Assembly (NCBI GenBank): GCA_002394685.1
Contig: DGUP01000041.1
Coordinates: 1-64,000 of the forward strand
Length of the DNA: 64,000 nucleotides
Source of the DNA: Treponema sp. UBA4307
Lineage (GTDB): Bacteria; Spirochaetota; Spirochaetia; Treponematales; Treponemataceae
Direction of reading: 5' to 3'
Shown here: piece after piece, positions 17,222 through 25,473 of the stretch
How positions within the stretch are numbered: position 1 is the first letter of the stretch
Layout of the letters: every line of letters starts with the position of its first letter
Made by a program: the position numbers and the translations under genes
Notes under the pieces: model-generated
The model's input: only the letters and a program-made list of their open reading frames with translations
Told to the model about the DNA's origin: nothing
Databases searched by the model: none

Positions 17222-17463
17222 TTATTCACTTTTAAATAAATCATCCAGTGTAATCACTGAATATTCTGATAAATCTTTAATAATTTTCTCAACTTCTGAG
17301 GATACACCATTTTTTGAGAAAATTATATACAATTTATTCTGCTGTGTAAAACACAACGCTAAATCCTGTAAATCTTTCAGCTGCTTTTCATCAAAAAAAA
17401 CTTATGTGTACTTACATTCACAAATGACTGCAAAAGTTATCTGACTGGTGTTGATCATAAATT
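17222..17463 (-). pseudogene. Remnant of a DUF234-type ATPase, C-terminal nuclease-like domain
   Basis: One minus-strand frame reads FAVICECKYT, a TAA stop, then KQLKDLQDL, YIIFSKNGV and SVITLDDLF to a final TAA. That is the end of the archaeal-type AAA ATPase/DUF234 family, whose ECKYT element is part of a PD-(D/E)XK-like fold. The internal stop and the missing ATPase domain mark it as decayed. It differs in sequence from the C-terminus of the plus-strand pseudogene next to it. Confidence 0.65.
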
Positions 17464-17491
17464 CAAGAAAGATTATTTTTTTTGTGGGTTT

Positions 17492-17529
17492 TGGTCGGTG
17501 AATGTAGCAGTTTAGTGCTTGACCGACCA
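17492..17529. repeat. Inverted repeat between two ATPase remnants
   Basis: TGGTCGGT (17492-17499) and ACCGACCA (17522-17529) are perfect 8-bp inverted arms with a 22-nt loop, lying exactly between the minus-strand and plus-strand ATPase remnants. No T-run follows on either strand, so it does not look like an ordinary terminator. Confidence 0.5.
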
Positions 17530-17538
17530 TAGGAATGA

Positions 17539-18999
17539 ATTTATAATGCTTATATAGTCTGTCGAAAACAAGAAATACAAGAGCTGAATAGTGTTTTTAA
17601 CTCTGGGAAGGCAGAACTTGTTGCCATCTATGGTCGCAGACGTGTTGGTAAGACATATCTCGTTGACGAGACATTTAAGGATAGAATTACGTTTCGTCAT
17701 GCCGGTTTGTCTCCCGTCGAAAAAGGCTCCAAAGAAGGCAATACTCTTAAAAAACAGCTGGAACACTTTTATTTTTCTCTGCAGCTTCACGGAATGCCAA
17801 AATCTCACAGACCTCAGACATGGCTTGAAGCATTCTTTATGCTGGAGCAGTTTTTACTGTCAGAAGATAATGGAGAACGTCAGATTGTTTTTCTTGATGA
17901 ACTACCATGGCTCGACACTCCCGGATCAGGCTTTATAACTGCATTTGAAGGTTTCTGGAATACATGGGCCTGTCACCGCTCAAATATCATGGTTGTGGTC
18001 TGTGGTAGCGCTAATTCCTGGATTTTAGATAAACTAATTAATAATCATGGTGGACTTTATAACCGGGTAACTCATGAACTTAAACTAGAACCATTTTCCC
18101 TTGCTGAATGTAAAGAATTCTTCAAATTAAATAATCTCGTTATTTCCGATTATGACATAGTTCAAAGCTATATGATTTTCGGTGGTATTCCATTTTATCT
18201 GGGATATTTTGAACGCGGCTTAAGTCTGGCTCAGAATGTGGATAAACTTCTGTTTCTTTCAAATGCAAAACTGAAAGATGAATACAACAGGCTTTTCGAA
18301 TCAGGCTTCAGGAATCCTGAGATAATGAAATCAATTGTAAATCTTTTGAGTCAGCTGAATGCAGGATATACACGAAGAGAAATTGTTGAAAAATTAAAGA
18401 TTACGGATAGCGGACATCTTTCAAAGTATCTTAAAGCTCTTATTGCAAGTGACTTTGTTATTGGATATGTTCCATTCGGACTTGGCAAACGCGAGACTCA
18501 CTACAAGCTCGTAGATTCTTTCTGTAAATTCTGGCTTAAATTTGTAAATGAAAAAGATACTTTGGATTCCGCCTTCTGGTAGCCTAATGTTACTTCAAGT
18601 CAGATTAACAGTTGGAGAGGATTTGCATTCGAAAATGTCTGCTTTAATCATATAAAACAGATAAAGTGTGCACTTGGTATCAGCGGAGTTATTACTAGTC
18701 ATTCTGCCTGGTCAAAACGCCCGGACGAAGCTGGTGAAAAGGGATCTCAAATTGATTTGATAATAGACCGCAAAGATAATGTGGTAAACATGTGCGAAAT
18801 GAAATTCTATAGTGAAGAATTTGCTGTTGATAAGAATTATCACGAGACTCTGGTCAAACGACAAAGTCTTTTGAGTACAATGATTCCCAAAAAATCTGTT
18901 GTTCATGGAACTTTAATTACGACGTACGGCCTGTCTTATAACGAATACTCTGGTGATTTCATCAGCACAATCACAATGGAAGATTTATTCAAAGACTAA
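17539..18999 (+). pseudogene. DUF234-type AAA ATPase, disrupted by a start defect and one internal TAG
   Basis: One frame runs from about 17539 to 18999. It contains AIYGRRRVGKTYL (Walker A, about 17623-17661), IVFLDELPWLD (Walker B, about 17885-17917), a winged-helix region near 18370-18480, a TAG at 18580-18582, and then an intact nuclease-like end with QIDLIIDR and CEMKFY. A TGA stands just upstream at 17536 and no ATG lies before the Walker A in this frame; the TTG at 17707 would delete Walker A. Two lesions in an otherwise well-kept frame suggest recent inactivation. It resembles ATPase_2/DUF234 proteins of unknown role. Confidence 0.75.
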
Positions 19000-19209
19000 T
19001 TCTGGAAATCGTTGAATTCCGTTATAGATACTGGTGAATCTTTTCATGCGGAATAATCAATAATAAAACTGGCAGCGAATATTTTGATATTGTTGAATCT
19101 GAATAAGTATTTAATCTATTCGCGTTTTGAAAAAAAAGGTATAGAAAATATTTGTTTAAACAATGATTATTAGAATTTATATTTAACTAAGATAAAGGAG
19201 AAGTTTGAA

Positions 19210-19290
19210 ATGCTTAAAGTTTCTATAATAATTACAGTTTATAATGATTCTAAGTATTTGGATCAATGCTTGGATAAAGGTCGACGTTAG
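19210..19290 (+). pseudogene. Glycosyltransferase family 2 N-terminal remnant (26 codons)
   Basis: An ATG with a good AAAGGAG site opens a 26-codon frame reading VSIIITVYNDSKYLDQCL before a TAG at 19288-19290. This is the start of a GT-A glycosyltransferase cut off after its first helix. The region 19000-19209 has no supported gene. The remnant lies just before the promoter of the right ugd copy. Confidence 0.7.
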
Positions 19291-19353
19291 GTAACTTTAT
19301 CCCAAACTAAAGACTTTAAAAATACATAATCTCAGGATTTTCATCCACAACAC

Positions 19354-19382
19354 TTGACAATTTCCCTACACAGAGGTATAAA
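19354..19382 (+). promoter_or_regulatory. Strong sigma-70-type promoter for right ugd operon
   Basis: A consensus TTGACA (19354-19359) and TATAAA (19377-19382) are 17 nt apart. The predicted leader is about 80 nt. A second TTGACA at 19418-19423 lacks a convincing -10 box. Confidence 0.7.
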
Positions 19383-19468
19383 TAAAGCATTTTTTTTCTC
19401 TAATAGCAACCTATTTATTGACAAATCCTAGAGCTTTATTATTATGAATGGTAAGGAGATAGTTTAGT

Positions 19469-20692
19469 ATGAAAATTACAGTCGCTGGCATCGGCTATGT
19501 TGGACTTTCAAATGCAATTTTGCTGGCACAGAACAATGAAGTCACAGCAATAGACCTTGACGAATATAAAGTACAATTGATCAACATGCGAAAATCCCCA
19601 ATTGTGGATGCAGAAATAGAGGAATATCTTAAAAATAAGCCTCTTAATCTTAATGCAACCAGTGATTCGGAAACAGCCTATAAAGATGCGGATTTTATAA
19701 TCATTGCAACTCCAACAAATTACAATTGTGAAAAAAATATTTTTGACACCTCTAGCGTGGAATCTGTAATAAAGCTTGCACAGAAATTTAATCCAGATGC
19801 AACAATTGTAATTAAATCCACAATTCCAATCGGTTACACAGAAAGAATTTATAAAGAATTAAATGTTAAGAACATTCTCTTTTCTCCAGAATTTCTCCGG
19901 GAAGGAAAAGCACTTTATGACAACCTCCATCCCAGCCGAATTGTTGTTAGTTATCCAAAAGAAAGAAGTGACCTGGAAAGTAAGGCAAAGGAATTCTCAA
20001 ATCTCCTGAAAGAAGGAGCAATAAAAAAGGATGTAGAAATTCTTCTTGCCCACTCTACGGAAGCTGAGGCCATAAAACTTTTTGCAAATACTTATCTTGC
20101 GTTGAGAGTTTCTTACTTTAACGAACTTGATTCTTTTGCAGAACATAATAATCTGGATGCAGGGCAAATCATCAAAGGAATTAGCCTTGATCCAAGAATA
20201 GGGGATTATTATAACAATCCAAGTTTTGGATATGGCGGTTACTGTCTTCCAAAAGATACAAAGCAGCTCCGGGCAAATTTTAAGGACGTACCGGAGAATT
20301 TAATCAGTGCAGTTGTTGACAGCAATCTTACAAGAAAAAGATTCTGTGCAGATAAGATTCTTAAGATGGCAGAAATTTATCATCAAAAGAGAAATCCTGA
20401 CTCAGAAAAGAAATGTGTTGGCATTTTCCGACTTACAATGAAAAGCAATAGTGACAACTTCAGACAATCTTCAATTAAGTATATAATGAAATGTCTGGAA
20501 GAACATAATACCGAAATGATTATTTACGAACCGACTCTAAAAGATGGGGAATGTTTCCATAATTATCTTGTAGTTAATGATTTGAAAAAGTTTAAAAATC
20601 TTTCTGATACAATTGTAGCAAACAGATACGACACCTGTCTGGATGATGTAAAGGAAAGAGTCTATACAAGAGATTTATTTAAAAGAGATTGA
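19469..20692 (+). CDS. ugd: UDP-glucose 6-dehydrogenase (right copy)
   Basis: The 407-residue protein converts UDP-glucose to UDP-glucuronate. It has the Rossmann motif GIGYVGL at residues 7-13, the STIPIGYTE region and the catalytic cysteine at residue 259 within GYGGYCLPKDT. It differs from the left copy at about 37 residues, mostly in the first 110 residues and around 300-320; residues 110-165 and 200-285 are nearly unchanged and the DNA there is almost identical. AAGGAGATAG precedes the ATG. It heads a run with the two glycosyltransferases at 20757 and 21933, supplying an acidic sugar donor. Confidence 0.93.
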   Translation: MKITVAGIGYVGLSNAILLAQNNEVTAIDLDEYKVQLINMRKSPIVDAEIEEYLKNKPLNLNATSDSETAYKDADFIIIATPTNYNCEKNIFDTSSVESVIKLAQKFNPDATIVIKSTIPIGYTERIYKELNVKNILFSPEFLREGKALYDNLHPSRIVVSYPKERSDLESKAKEFSNLLKEGAIKKDVEILLAHSTEAEAIKLFANTYLALRVSYFNELDSFAEHNNLDAGQIIKGISLDPRIGDYYNNPSFGYGGYCLPKDTKQLRANFKDVPENLISAVVDSNLTRKRFCADKILKMAEIYHQKRNPDSEKKCVGIFRLTMKSNSDNFRQSSIKYIMKCLEEHNTEMIIYEPTLKDGECFHNYLVVNDLKKFKNLSDTIVANRYDTCLDDVKERVYTRDLFKRD

Positions 20693-20829
20693 TATAAGTG
20701 ATACTCCGTACTATGGTTTATCAATATCAACTGACAAAATCTTTAAGGACAAAAAAATGAAAGCAAAAGTAAGTATTTTAATTCCTGCCTATAATGTAGA
20801 ACCATATATTCGCCAATGCTTAAATTCTG
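19469..20829 (+). repeat. Right arm of long inverted repeat (ugd plus glycosyltransferase start)
   Basis: This is the counterpart, in opposite orientation, of 1-1354. Only the part visible in both arms is given; homology may continue past 20829 because the left copy is cut by the window edge. Confidence 0.85.
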
Positions 20830-21896
20830 TATGTAATCAGACATTAAGGGAAATAGAAATAATAATTGTAAATGATGGCTCAAAAGATAAAACCCTTTCC
20901 ATTATCAAAGAGTATGCAAAAAAAGATGAACGCATAATTCTAATTGATAAGAAAAATGGTGGCTATGGTATGGCCATGAATATAGCCACACAACATGCCA
21001 CTGGACAGTACATTGGAATTGTTGAACCAGATGATTATGTTCCATATGATATGTTCGAAATACTATTCAAAAAAGCTAATGAGTTTAAATTAGATTTTGT
21101 GAAGGCAGATTTTTATCGTTTTGCAAAAGATGAAAATTCTGGGGATATCTTTTATAAACTTTTTAAAATTTCCAAACATGCTGAAGATTATAATATTATT
21201 TTTAATCCAAGTGAAAAACTTGAGTCTATAAGATGGACCATGAATACCTGGAGCGGAATCTACAAAAAATCATTTCTGGACAAATACAAAATTATTTACA
21301 ATGAAACTCCAGGTGCAGCATTTCAGGATAACGGGTTTTGGTTTCAAACTTTTGTCTATGGGAAAAAAGCAATGATTCTTGATACACCTCTTTACAGAAA
21401 CAGGAGAGATAATCCTAACAGTTCAGTAAAGGATAAAAGTAAAATTTATGCAATGAATATTGAATATGACTACATCCGAAGCAAAATTGAAAAAGAAACA
21501 GAACTTTGGAATAGTGTAAAGGGATATTACTGGTTAAAAAAATGGGATAACTATAGGGCCACCATAAATCGCATTGATGATTCGGTAAAAGAAGAGTATA
21601 TCGAAGCAATTTCAAAAGAATTTATAGAAGGTAAAAAAAATAATGAAATCGATTTATCTTTATTTACTGAATATCAGCAGAAATTAATAAAGTTCCTCAC
21701 TACAAACCCTAAAAGTTTTTCCGATGCACTAAAGAATGAATCTCATCAGAAATCCATTTCTATTGAACTTGAACTTAGAGAAAAAAATAAAGAGCTGGAA
21801 AGAATAAAAAAATCAGAATCATATAAAATAGGTCTTTTTATTACATATATACCAAGGAAACTGAAAAAACTATTAAAAAAAATGCTGTATAAATGA
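20757..21896 (+). CDS. Glycosyltransferase family 2
   Basis: The 379-residue protein has the GT-A start VSILIPAYNVEPYI, VNDGSKDKT, a GGYGMAMNIA segment and VEPDDYV (metal site). The N-terminal 260 residues form the catalytic domain; a charged helical stretch and a basic tail (ESYKIGLFITYIPRK) follow, a tail shared with the next gene. It lies 64 nt after ugd with AAGGACA before the ATG, the same arrangement as at the left window edge. The link with ugd makes a glucuronate-containing glycan plausible but not proven. Confidence 0.87.
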   Translation: MKAKVSILIPAYNVEPYIRQCLNSVCNQTLREIEIIIVNDGSKDKTLSIIKEYAKKDERIILIDKKNGGYGMAMNIATQHATGQYIGIVEPDDYVPYDMFEILFKKANEFKLDFVKADFYRFAKDENSGDIFYKLFKISKHAEDYNIIFNPSEKLESIRWTMNTWSGIYKKSFLDKYKIIYNETPGAAFQDNGFWFQTFVYGKKAMILDTPLYRNRRDNPNSSVKDKSKIYAMNIEYDYIRSKIEKETELWNSVKGYYWLKKWDNYRATINRIDDSVKEEYIEAISKEFIEGKKNNEIDLSLFTEYQQKLIKFLTTNPKSFSDALKNESHQKSISIELELREKNKELERIKKSESYKIGLFITYIPRKLKKLLKKMLYK

Positions 21897-21932
21897 TGTT
21901 TAAGAGTGTAAAATAAAAAAACAGAGGAGAAA

Positions 21933-22943
21933 ATGAGTATCAGCACTTTAAATTGTAACGAACCAGCCAAGCCAGTTAAAATATCAGTTATTGTCCCCAT
22001 CTATAATAAGGAAAATTATTTACAAGAATGCCTTAATAATATTGAGGCTCAAACTTTTTTTAATGAAATTGAAGTAATTCTTATTAATGACGGTTCTAGT
22101 GATAATTCACTGGAAATAATTAACAATTTTGCTTCAAAGCACAATAATACAATTGTAATTGATCAGGAAAATCAGGGTGTTTCTGCAGCACGGAACAATG
22201 GAATAAATGCCAGTAGAGGCGAATTTGTCTGTTTTTTAGATCCTGATGATTATTATCCTAATAAAAATATTCTTGAAAAACTTTACTATGCAGCAACGAC
22301 ACATGGAATGTTAATTGCGGGCGGTTCTTTTTCAGAATTAAAAAATAAAAAACTAATAACAAAGTTTCAGCATGTATATCAAAAATACACTTTCAAAAAA
22401 GAAGGTGTTATAAAATATATAAATTATCAATTTGATTATGGCTATCACCGTTTTATATATAAAAGAGAATTGCTTATAAAAAATAATATTTTTTTTCCTC
22501 CTTACATAAGATTTCAGGACCCGCCCTTTTTTGTAAAAGCGATGATTACTGCAAAACGGTTCTATGCAATTCCAGATATTACATACTGCTATCGGGTTGG
22601 TCACCAAAAAATAAACTGGACAAAAGAAAGAATAAGTCACTTGTTACAAGGTCTAACAGACGATTTACAAATGTCCAGAGAAAATTTCCTCTCAGATTTA
22701 CATTGGCTTACGATTAACCGTCTTTTTTCAGAATATAGAAAAATGGTAATTAAACATTATAAGGATAACGATATAATTTTCCTGTTGGAAAAATTCCAGC
22801 AACAAATAGATATAACACTATTACTCAATAAACAAGATAATGTTTTCATTGAGTTGAAAAATTTAATGATATCAAAGACATACAAAATAGGAAAACTAAT
22901 TATCTGGTTACCGAGAAAAATCAAAAGGTTATTCAAAAGATAA
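21933..22943 (+). CDS. Glycosyltransferase family 2
   Basis: This 336-residue GT-A glycosyltransferase carries ISVIVPIYNKENYL, INDGSSDNS, GVSAARNNG and FLDPDDYY in the N-terminal 120 residues. Its C-terminus (KTYKIGKLIIWLPRK) parallels that of the upstream gene, perhaps a shared membrane or partner contact. The 36-nt gap contains GAGGAG before the ATG. It ends 25 nt from the convergent gene at 22969; a weak ACATG/CATGT hairpin lies between them. Sugar specificity is unknown. Confidence 0.87.
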   Translation: MSISTLNCNEPAKPVKISVIVPIYNKENYLQECLNNIEAQTFFNEIEVILINDGSSDNSLEIINNFASKHNNTIVIDQENQGVSAARNNGINASRGEFVCFLDPDDYYPNKNILEKLYYAATTHGMLIAGGSFSELKNKKLITKFQHVYQKYTFKKEGVIKYINYQFDYGYHRFIYKRELLIKNNIFFPPYIRFQDPPFFVKAMITAKRFYAIPDITYCYRVGHQKINWTKERISHLLQGLTDDLQMSRENFLSDLHWLTINRLFSEYRKMVIKHYKDNDIIFLLEKFQQQIDITLLLNKQDNVFIELKNLMISKTYKIGKLIIWLPRKIKRLFKR

Positions 22944-22968
22944 TTACATGTAGATTGATTACCATGTA

Positions 22969-23943
22969 TTATTTAATACTCAAGTGTCCATATTTACTCA
23001 GCAGCTTATAATACAGTTTGGGTGAAAAAGCTGCTATGGCTCCACATAATCTTCTTTTTTTAGAAAAGCATTTATTTGTAAGAAAATAATAAAGATATTT
23101 TCTAAATTTATTCTTAAGATATTTAAGTAATTTCATATCTTTAACATTCCTCTTAAAATAAGTCTGTATCAATCTTAATATCCACCAGCTGCATGAAGAA
23201 CGAATCATTTTCTCTGCTTCAGGGTGTGTATCATGGAGAATATCCATAATCTTTTCAAATGTAATAATACCAGATAACTCTCTTTCTCCAAGTTTGGTAA
23301 AAGTTGTTACACCACCTGTATCCCTTCTGTAATGATATAAGGGAGTTGTATCTAAATACACAGTTTTGCAATTTAGAAAATAACGTACTGCAAAATGTAA
23401 ATCCTGAACAGCTTTAAATTCTGTATCAAAGCGTAAGTTTTCTTTTTTAATTACACTTAAATTATATAGTTTATTCCATGCATATCCCTGAAAACCATCA
23501 AGTGATACTAACATTAAGAGAGCTTCTTCCTGCTGTAAAAGTTTTTGTTCTATATTTTTTTTAAAACTTACATCAGTGTCATCTGAGGTGAAATAATAAC
23601 CACATATTGTTAAATCAGATCCAGATTCAATTGTGTTATTATAAAGTTTTTCCAGGTAGTCATGTTCAACCCAGTCATCACTATCAGGGAAAATTATATA
23701 ATCCCCTTTTGCCTTTTCAATTCCCAGATTTCGTGCTGATGAAATTCCACCATTTTCTTTATGATAAACAGAAATATTGCTGTTTTTTTCTTTCTGCTGA
23801 TTACAAATTTCAGATGATCCATCATTAGAACCATCATCTACAATAATAATTTCATAGTCTTTATAAGTTTGACATAACAGTGAATCTATAAGTTTGGGTA
23901 AAAATTTCCCAGTATTATATACAGGTACAACAACTGAAATCAT
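22969..23943 (-). CDS. Glycosyltransferase family 2
   Basis: The protein has about 324 residues. I take the ATG at 23943, because the GT-A fold starts immediately (ISVVVPVYNTG); a frame reaching 23988 would add an unneeded hydrophobic leader of 15 residues. VDDGSNDGSSE, GGISSARNLG and PDSDDWV follow. It is the paralogue of 4069-5052, sharing the FQGYAWNKLYNL and VQDLHFAVRYF blocks. A TATAAT lies only 3 nt before the ATG, so the true promoter is unclear. It marks the right edge of the glycan island. Acceptor and donor are unknown. Confidence 0.85.
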   Translation of the reverse strand: MISVVVPVYNTGKFLPKLIDSLLCQTYKDYEIIIVDDGSNDGSSEICNQQKEKNSNISVYHKENGGISSARNLGIEKAKGDYIIFPDSDDWVEHDYLEKLYNNTIESGSDLTICGYYFTSDDTDVSFKKNIEQKLLQQEEALLMLVSLDGFQGYAWNKLYNLSVIKKENLRFDTEFKAVQDLHFAVRYFLNCKTVYLDTTPLYHYRRDTGGVTTFTKLGERELSGIITFEKIMDILHDTHPEAEKMIRSSCSWWILRLIQTYFKRNVKDMKLLKYLKNKFRKYLYYFLTNKCFSKKRRLCGAIAAFSPKLYYKLLSKYGHLSIK

Positions 23944-24030
23944 ATTATTATAATAACCTATAAACAAAAAAATTAATGCTAATAACAATTAGTTTATTAA
24001 AAAAAATATAACAATTTCTTTAAAAAAAAC

Positions 24031-24059
24031 TTGACAGATGGGTATTTCGGACTTATCCT
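24031..24059 (+). promoter_or_regulatory. Orphan promoter upstream of a candidate small RNA
   Basis: TTGACA (24031-24036), 17 nt, then TATCCT (24054-24059). No coding frame follows before the terminator hairpin at 24154. Confidence 0.55.
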
Positions 24060-24065
24060 AAAATT

Positions 24066-24190
24066 ACAAAGTTAAAAGCTTTGTCAACTGTTGTTTGATT
24101 ATCTTTTCATTCACTTTTGATACTCCTTTTTTTTTGTTTTTTGTTGTTTCTTAAAACGGTCTGTTCGTCGAGCAGGCCGTTTTTCCTTTT
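24066..24190 (+). ncRNA. Candidate small RNA of about 120 nt
   Basis: The segment between the orphan promoter (24031-24059) and the terminator (24154-24190) has no start codon with a useful frame. It holds a small ACAAAG/CTTTGT hairpin near 24066-24085, a long pyrimidine-rich single-stranded stretch containing ACTCC then T9 (which could pair with AGGAG ribosome-binding sites), and the final terminator stem. It may be an independent sRNA or a terminated leader of the nitroreductase gene. Confidence 0.4.
24154..24190 (+). terminator. Rho-independent terminator
   Basis: ACGGTCTG pairs with CAGGCCGT (one G-U pair) around a short loop, followed by TTTTTCCTTTT. A-rich sequence before the stem would let it work weakly in the other direction too. 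Confidence 0.7.
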
Positions 24191-24223
24191 AAAGCCCACC
24201 TGTTTCTTACACCCTTTTTCCCC

Positions 24224-24252
24224 TTTACCCAAGGGGCTTAATTCCTTAAACT
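24224..24252 (+). promoter_or_regulatory. Promoter with -10 box 6 nt before the nitroreductase ATG
   Basis: A weak TTTACC (24224-24229), 17 nt, and TAAACT (24247-24252). Only 6 nt separate the -10 box from the ATG and there is no Shine-Dalgarno sequence, as expected for a leaderless message. Confidence 0.45.
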
Positions 24253-24258
24253 TAAGAC

Positions 24259-24720
24259 ATGGAATTTACAAATCTTATTAAAAGCCGTCACAGCTGCAGA
24301 AAATTTTCACCCCAGGAAGTTTCACAAGACCTCTTGAATGAGCTGATTGAGCAGGCAAAACTCGCTCCAAGCAGCAGAAACAAAAAACCGGTACAGTTTT
24401 ATCCCCTTACGGATAAATCACTTTTAGAAAAACTTTCACTGGCAAAAAATTCAGGTTCTGACTTTGTAAAAAACGGGGCCGCCGCAATTGTAGTTGCATG
24501 TGACAGTGAAAAATCCGACGTATGGATTGAAGACGGGGCTATTGCAATGACTTACCTTCATCTGGCAGCAGAAAATGCCGGACTTGGCAGCTGCTGGGTA
24601 CAACTTCGGAACAGAACCACTTCCACAGGCAGTGACAGTTCCCGCTACGTAAAAGAACTGTTAAAGCTTGAAGAAAAAATGGAAGTTCTCGCTATACTTT
24701 CTTTGGGAAATAAAGCATAA
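24259..24720 (+). CDS. Nitroreductase-family FMN-dependent oxidoreductase
   Basis: The 153-residue protein is a short nitroreductase fold. SRHSCRKF near the N-terminus and KLAPSSRNKKP (FMN phosphate contacts) are the usual markers, with a later GLGSCWVQ block (about residues 113-120). Family members reduce nitro-aromatics, quinones or other electrophiles with NAD(P)H as cytosolic dimers. It is shorter than the 180-220 residues of classical NfsA/NfsB but typical of small anaerobe homologues. No membrane or export signal. It precedes the HD-domain gene at 24759 by 38 nt, but no shared role is evident. Confidence 0.87.
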   Translation: MEFTNLIKSRHSCRKFSPQEVSQDLLNELIEQAKLAPSSRNKKPVQFYPLTDKSLLEKLSLAKNSGSDFVKNGAAAIVVACDSEKSDVWIEDGAIAMTYLHLAAENAGLGSCWVQLRNRTTSTGSDSSRYVKELLKLEEKMEVLAILSLGNKA

Positions 24721-24758
24721 TCCCAATCCACACATAAAACTAATACTTTGAGGACAAT

Positions 24759-25463
24759 ATGATTGAAAAATTACAGCAGGATGTTAATGCCCTGCTCGAC
24801 ATCTACAACAAAAATAATCCTGTTCAGCAGGCAAAGAAATTCGATTTAGAAAAAGTAAAGCTGACCATTAACCAGATGGCCGACTACATCATTCAAAACA
24901 AGGAAGAAGCTGAAGCCTTCAAAAACTGGATGGAAGAACATCAGTTTTACACCTCTCCGGCTTCAACAAGATTTCACGGCAACTGGGATTCAGGTCTTTG
25001 TGTTCACTCCCTGATGGTTTGTGTTCAGGCTTTGAAATTTGCAGCAGTTGTTCTGGCAGATTTTAAACAGAGTCCTCTCGGCCAGCAGACTTCTGATTTT
25101 GACTATACGGCAGAAGATGTTTTTGTTAGTACAATTGCCCACGACTTCTGTAAAGCTGGAAGTTATAAAGTTGAATTCAGAAATACAAAGGATATTAACG
25201 GCAACTGGACAAAGAAAGCTGTTTTTAAAACCCGTGAAGAAATTCGCAATCTGGGACACGGCAACGAATCAGTTCTTAATCTTCTGGAATGTATGCCTGG
25301 TTTTATAAAACGAAGAAATGTTCTTGAAGCCGTCAGTCGTCACATGGGTTTTAGTGATTTAAGCGATTTGGAAAAAATCAATTATTCAAATTTTCTGCAG
25401 AATCCTCTGGTGCTGCTTATCCAGCTGGCAGATCAAAGTGCTGCAAACTGGTGGGACTGTTAA
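24759..25463 (+). CDS. HD-domain hydrolase-like protein
   Basis: The 234-residue cytosolic protein has an HD metal-dependent phosphohydrolase arrangement: GLCVHSLMV (first histidine), TIAHDFCKAG (the HD pair) and a later histidine and aspartate pair near VSRHMGFSD and LADQSA. Such proteins cleave nucleotides or cyclic nucleotides; the substrate is not known. GAGGACA precedes the ATG by 4 nt. It is convergent with the lytic transglycosylase gene, 10 nt away. Confidence 0.75.
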   Translation: MIEKLQQDVNALLDIYNKNNPVQQAKKFDLEKVKLTINQMADYIIQNKEEAEAFKNWMEEHQFYTSPASTRFHGNWDSGLCVHSLMVCVQALKFAAVVLADFKQSPLGQQTSDFDYTAEDVFVSTIAHDFCKAGSYKVEFRNTKDINGNWTKKAVFKTREEIRNLGHGNESVLNLLECMPGFIKRRNVLEAVSRHMGFSDLSDLEKINYSNFLQNPLVLLIQLADQSAANWWDC

Positions 25464-25473
25464 TCAGAAAATA

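Noticed and set aside
17707..18582. The DUF234-type ATPase as an intact 291-residue gene
   Set aside because: The TTG start at 17707 would remove the Walker A, and clear homologous sequence continues after the TAG at 18580, so it is a broken gene.
19000..19209. Coding sequence between the ATPase pseudogene and the glycosyltransferase remnant
   Set aside because: A short frame ending near 19107 (KTGSEYFDIVESE) has no start and no recognised homology; it may be another remnant but cannot be supported.
19418..19446. Second promoter for right ugd
   Set aside because: A TTGACA is present, but no acceptable -10 box lies at 16-18 nt.
1..24000. Transposase or insertion sequence ends at the island
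   Set aside because: No frame resembles a transposase or integrase, and no terminal inverted repeats with target duplications were found around the ATPase genes or the ugd copies.
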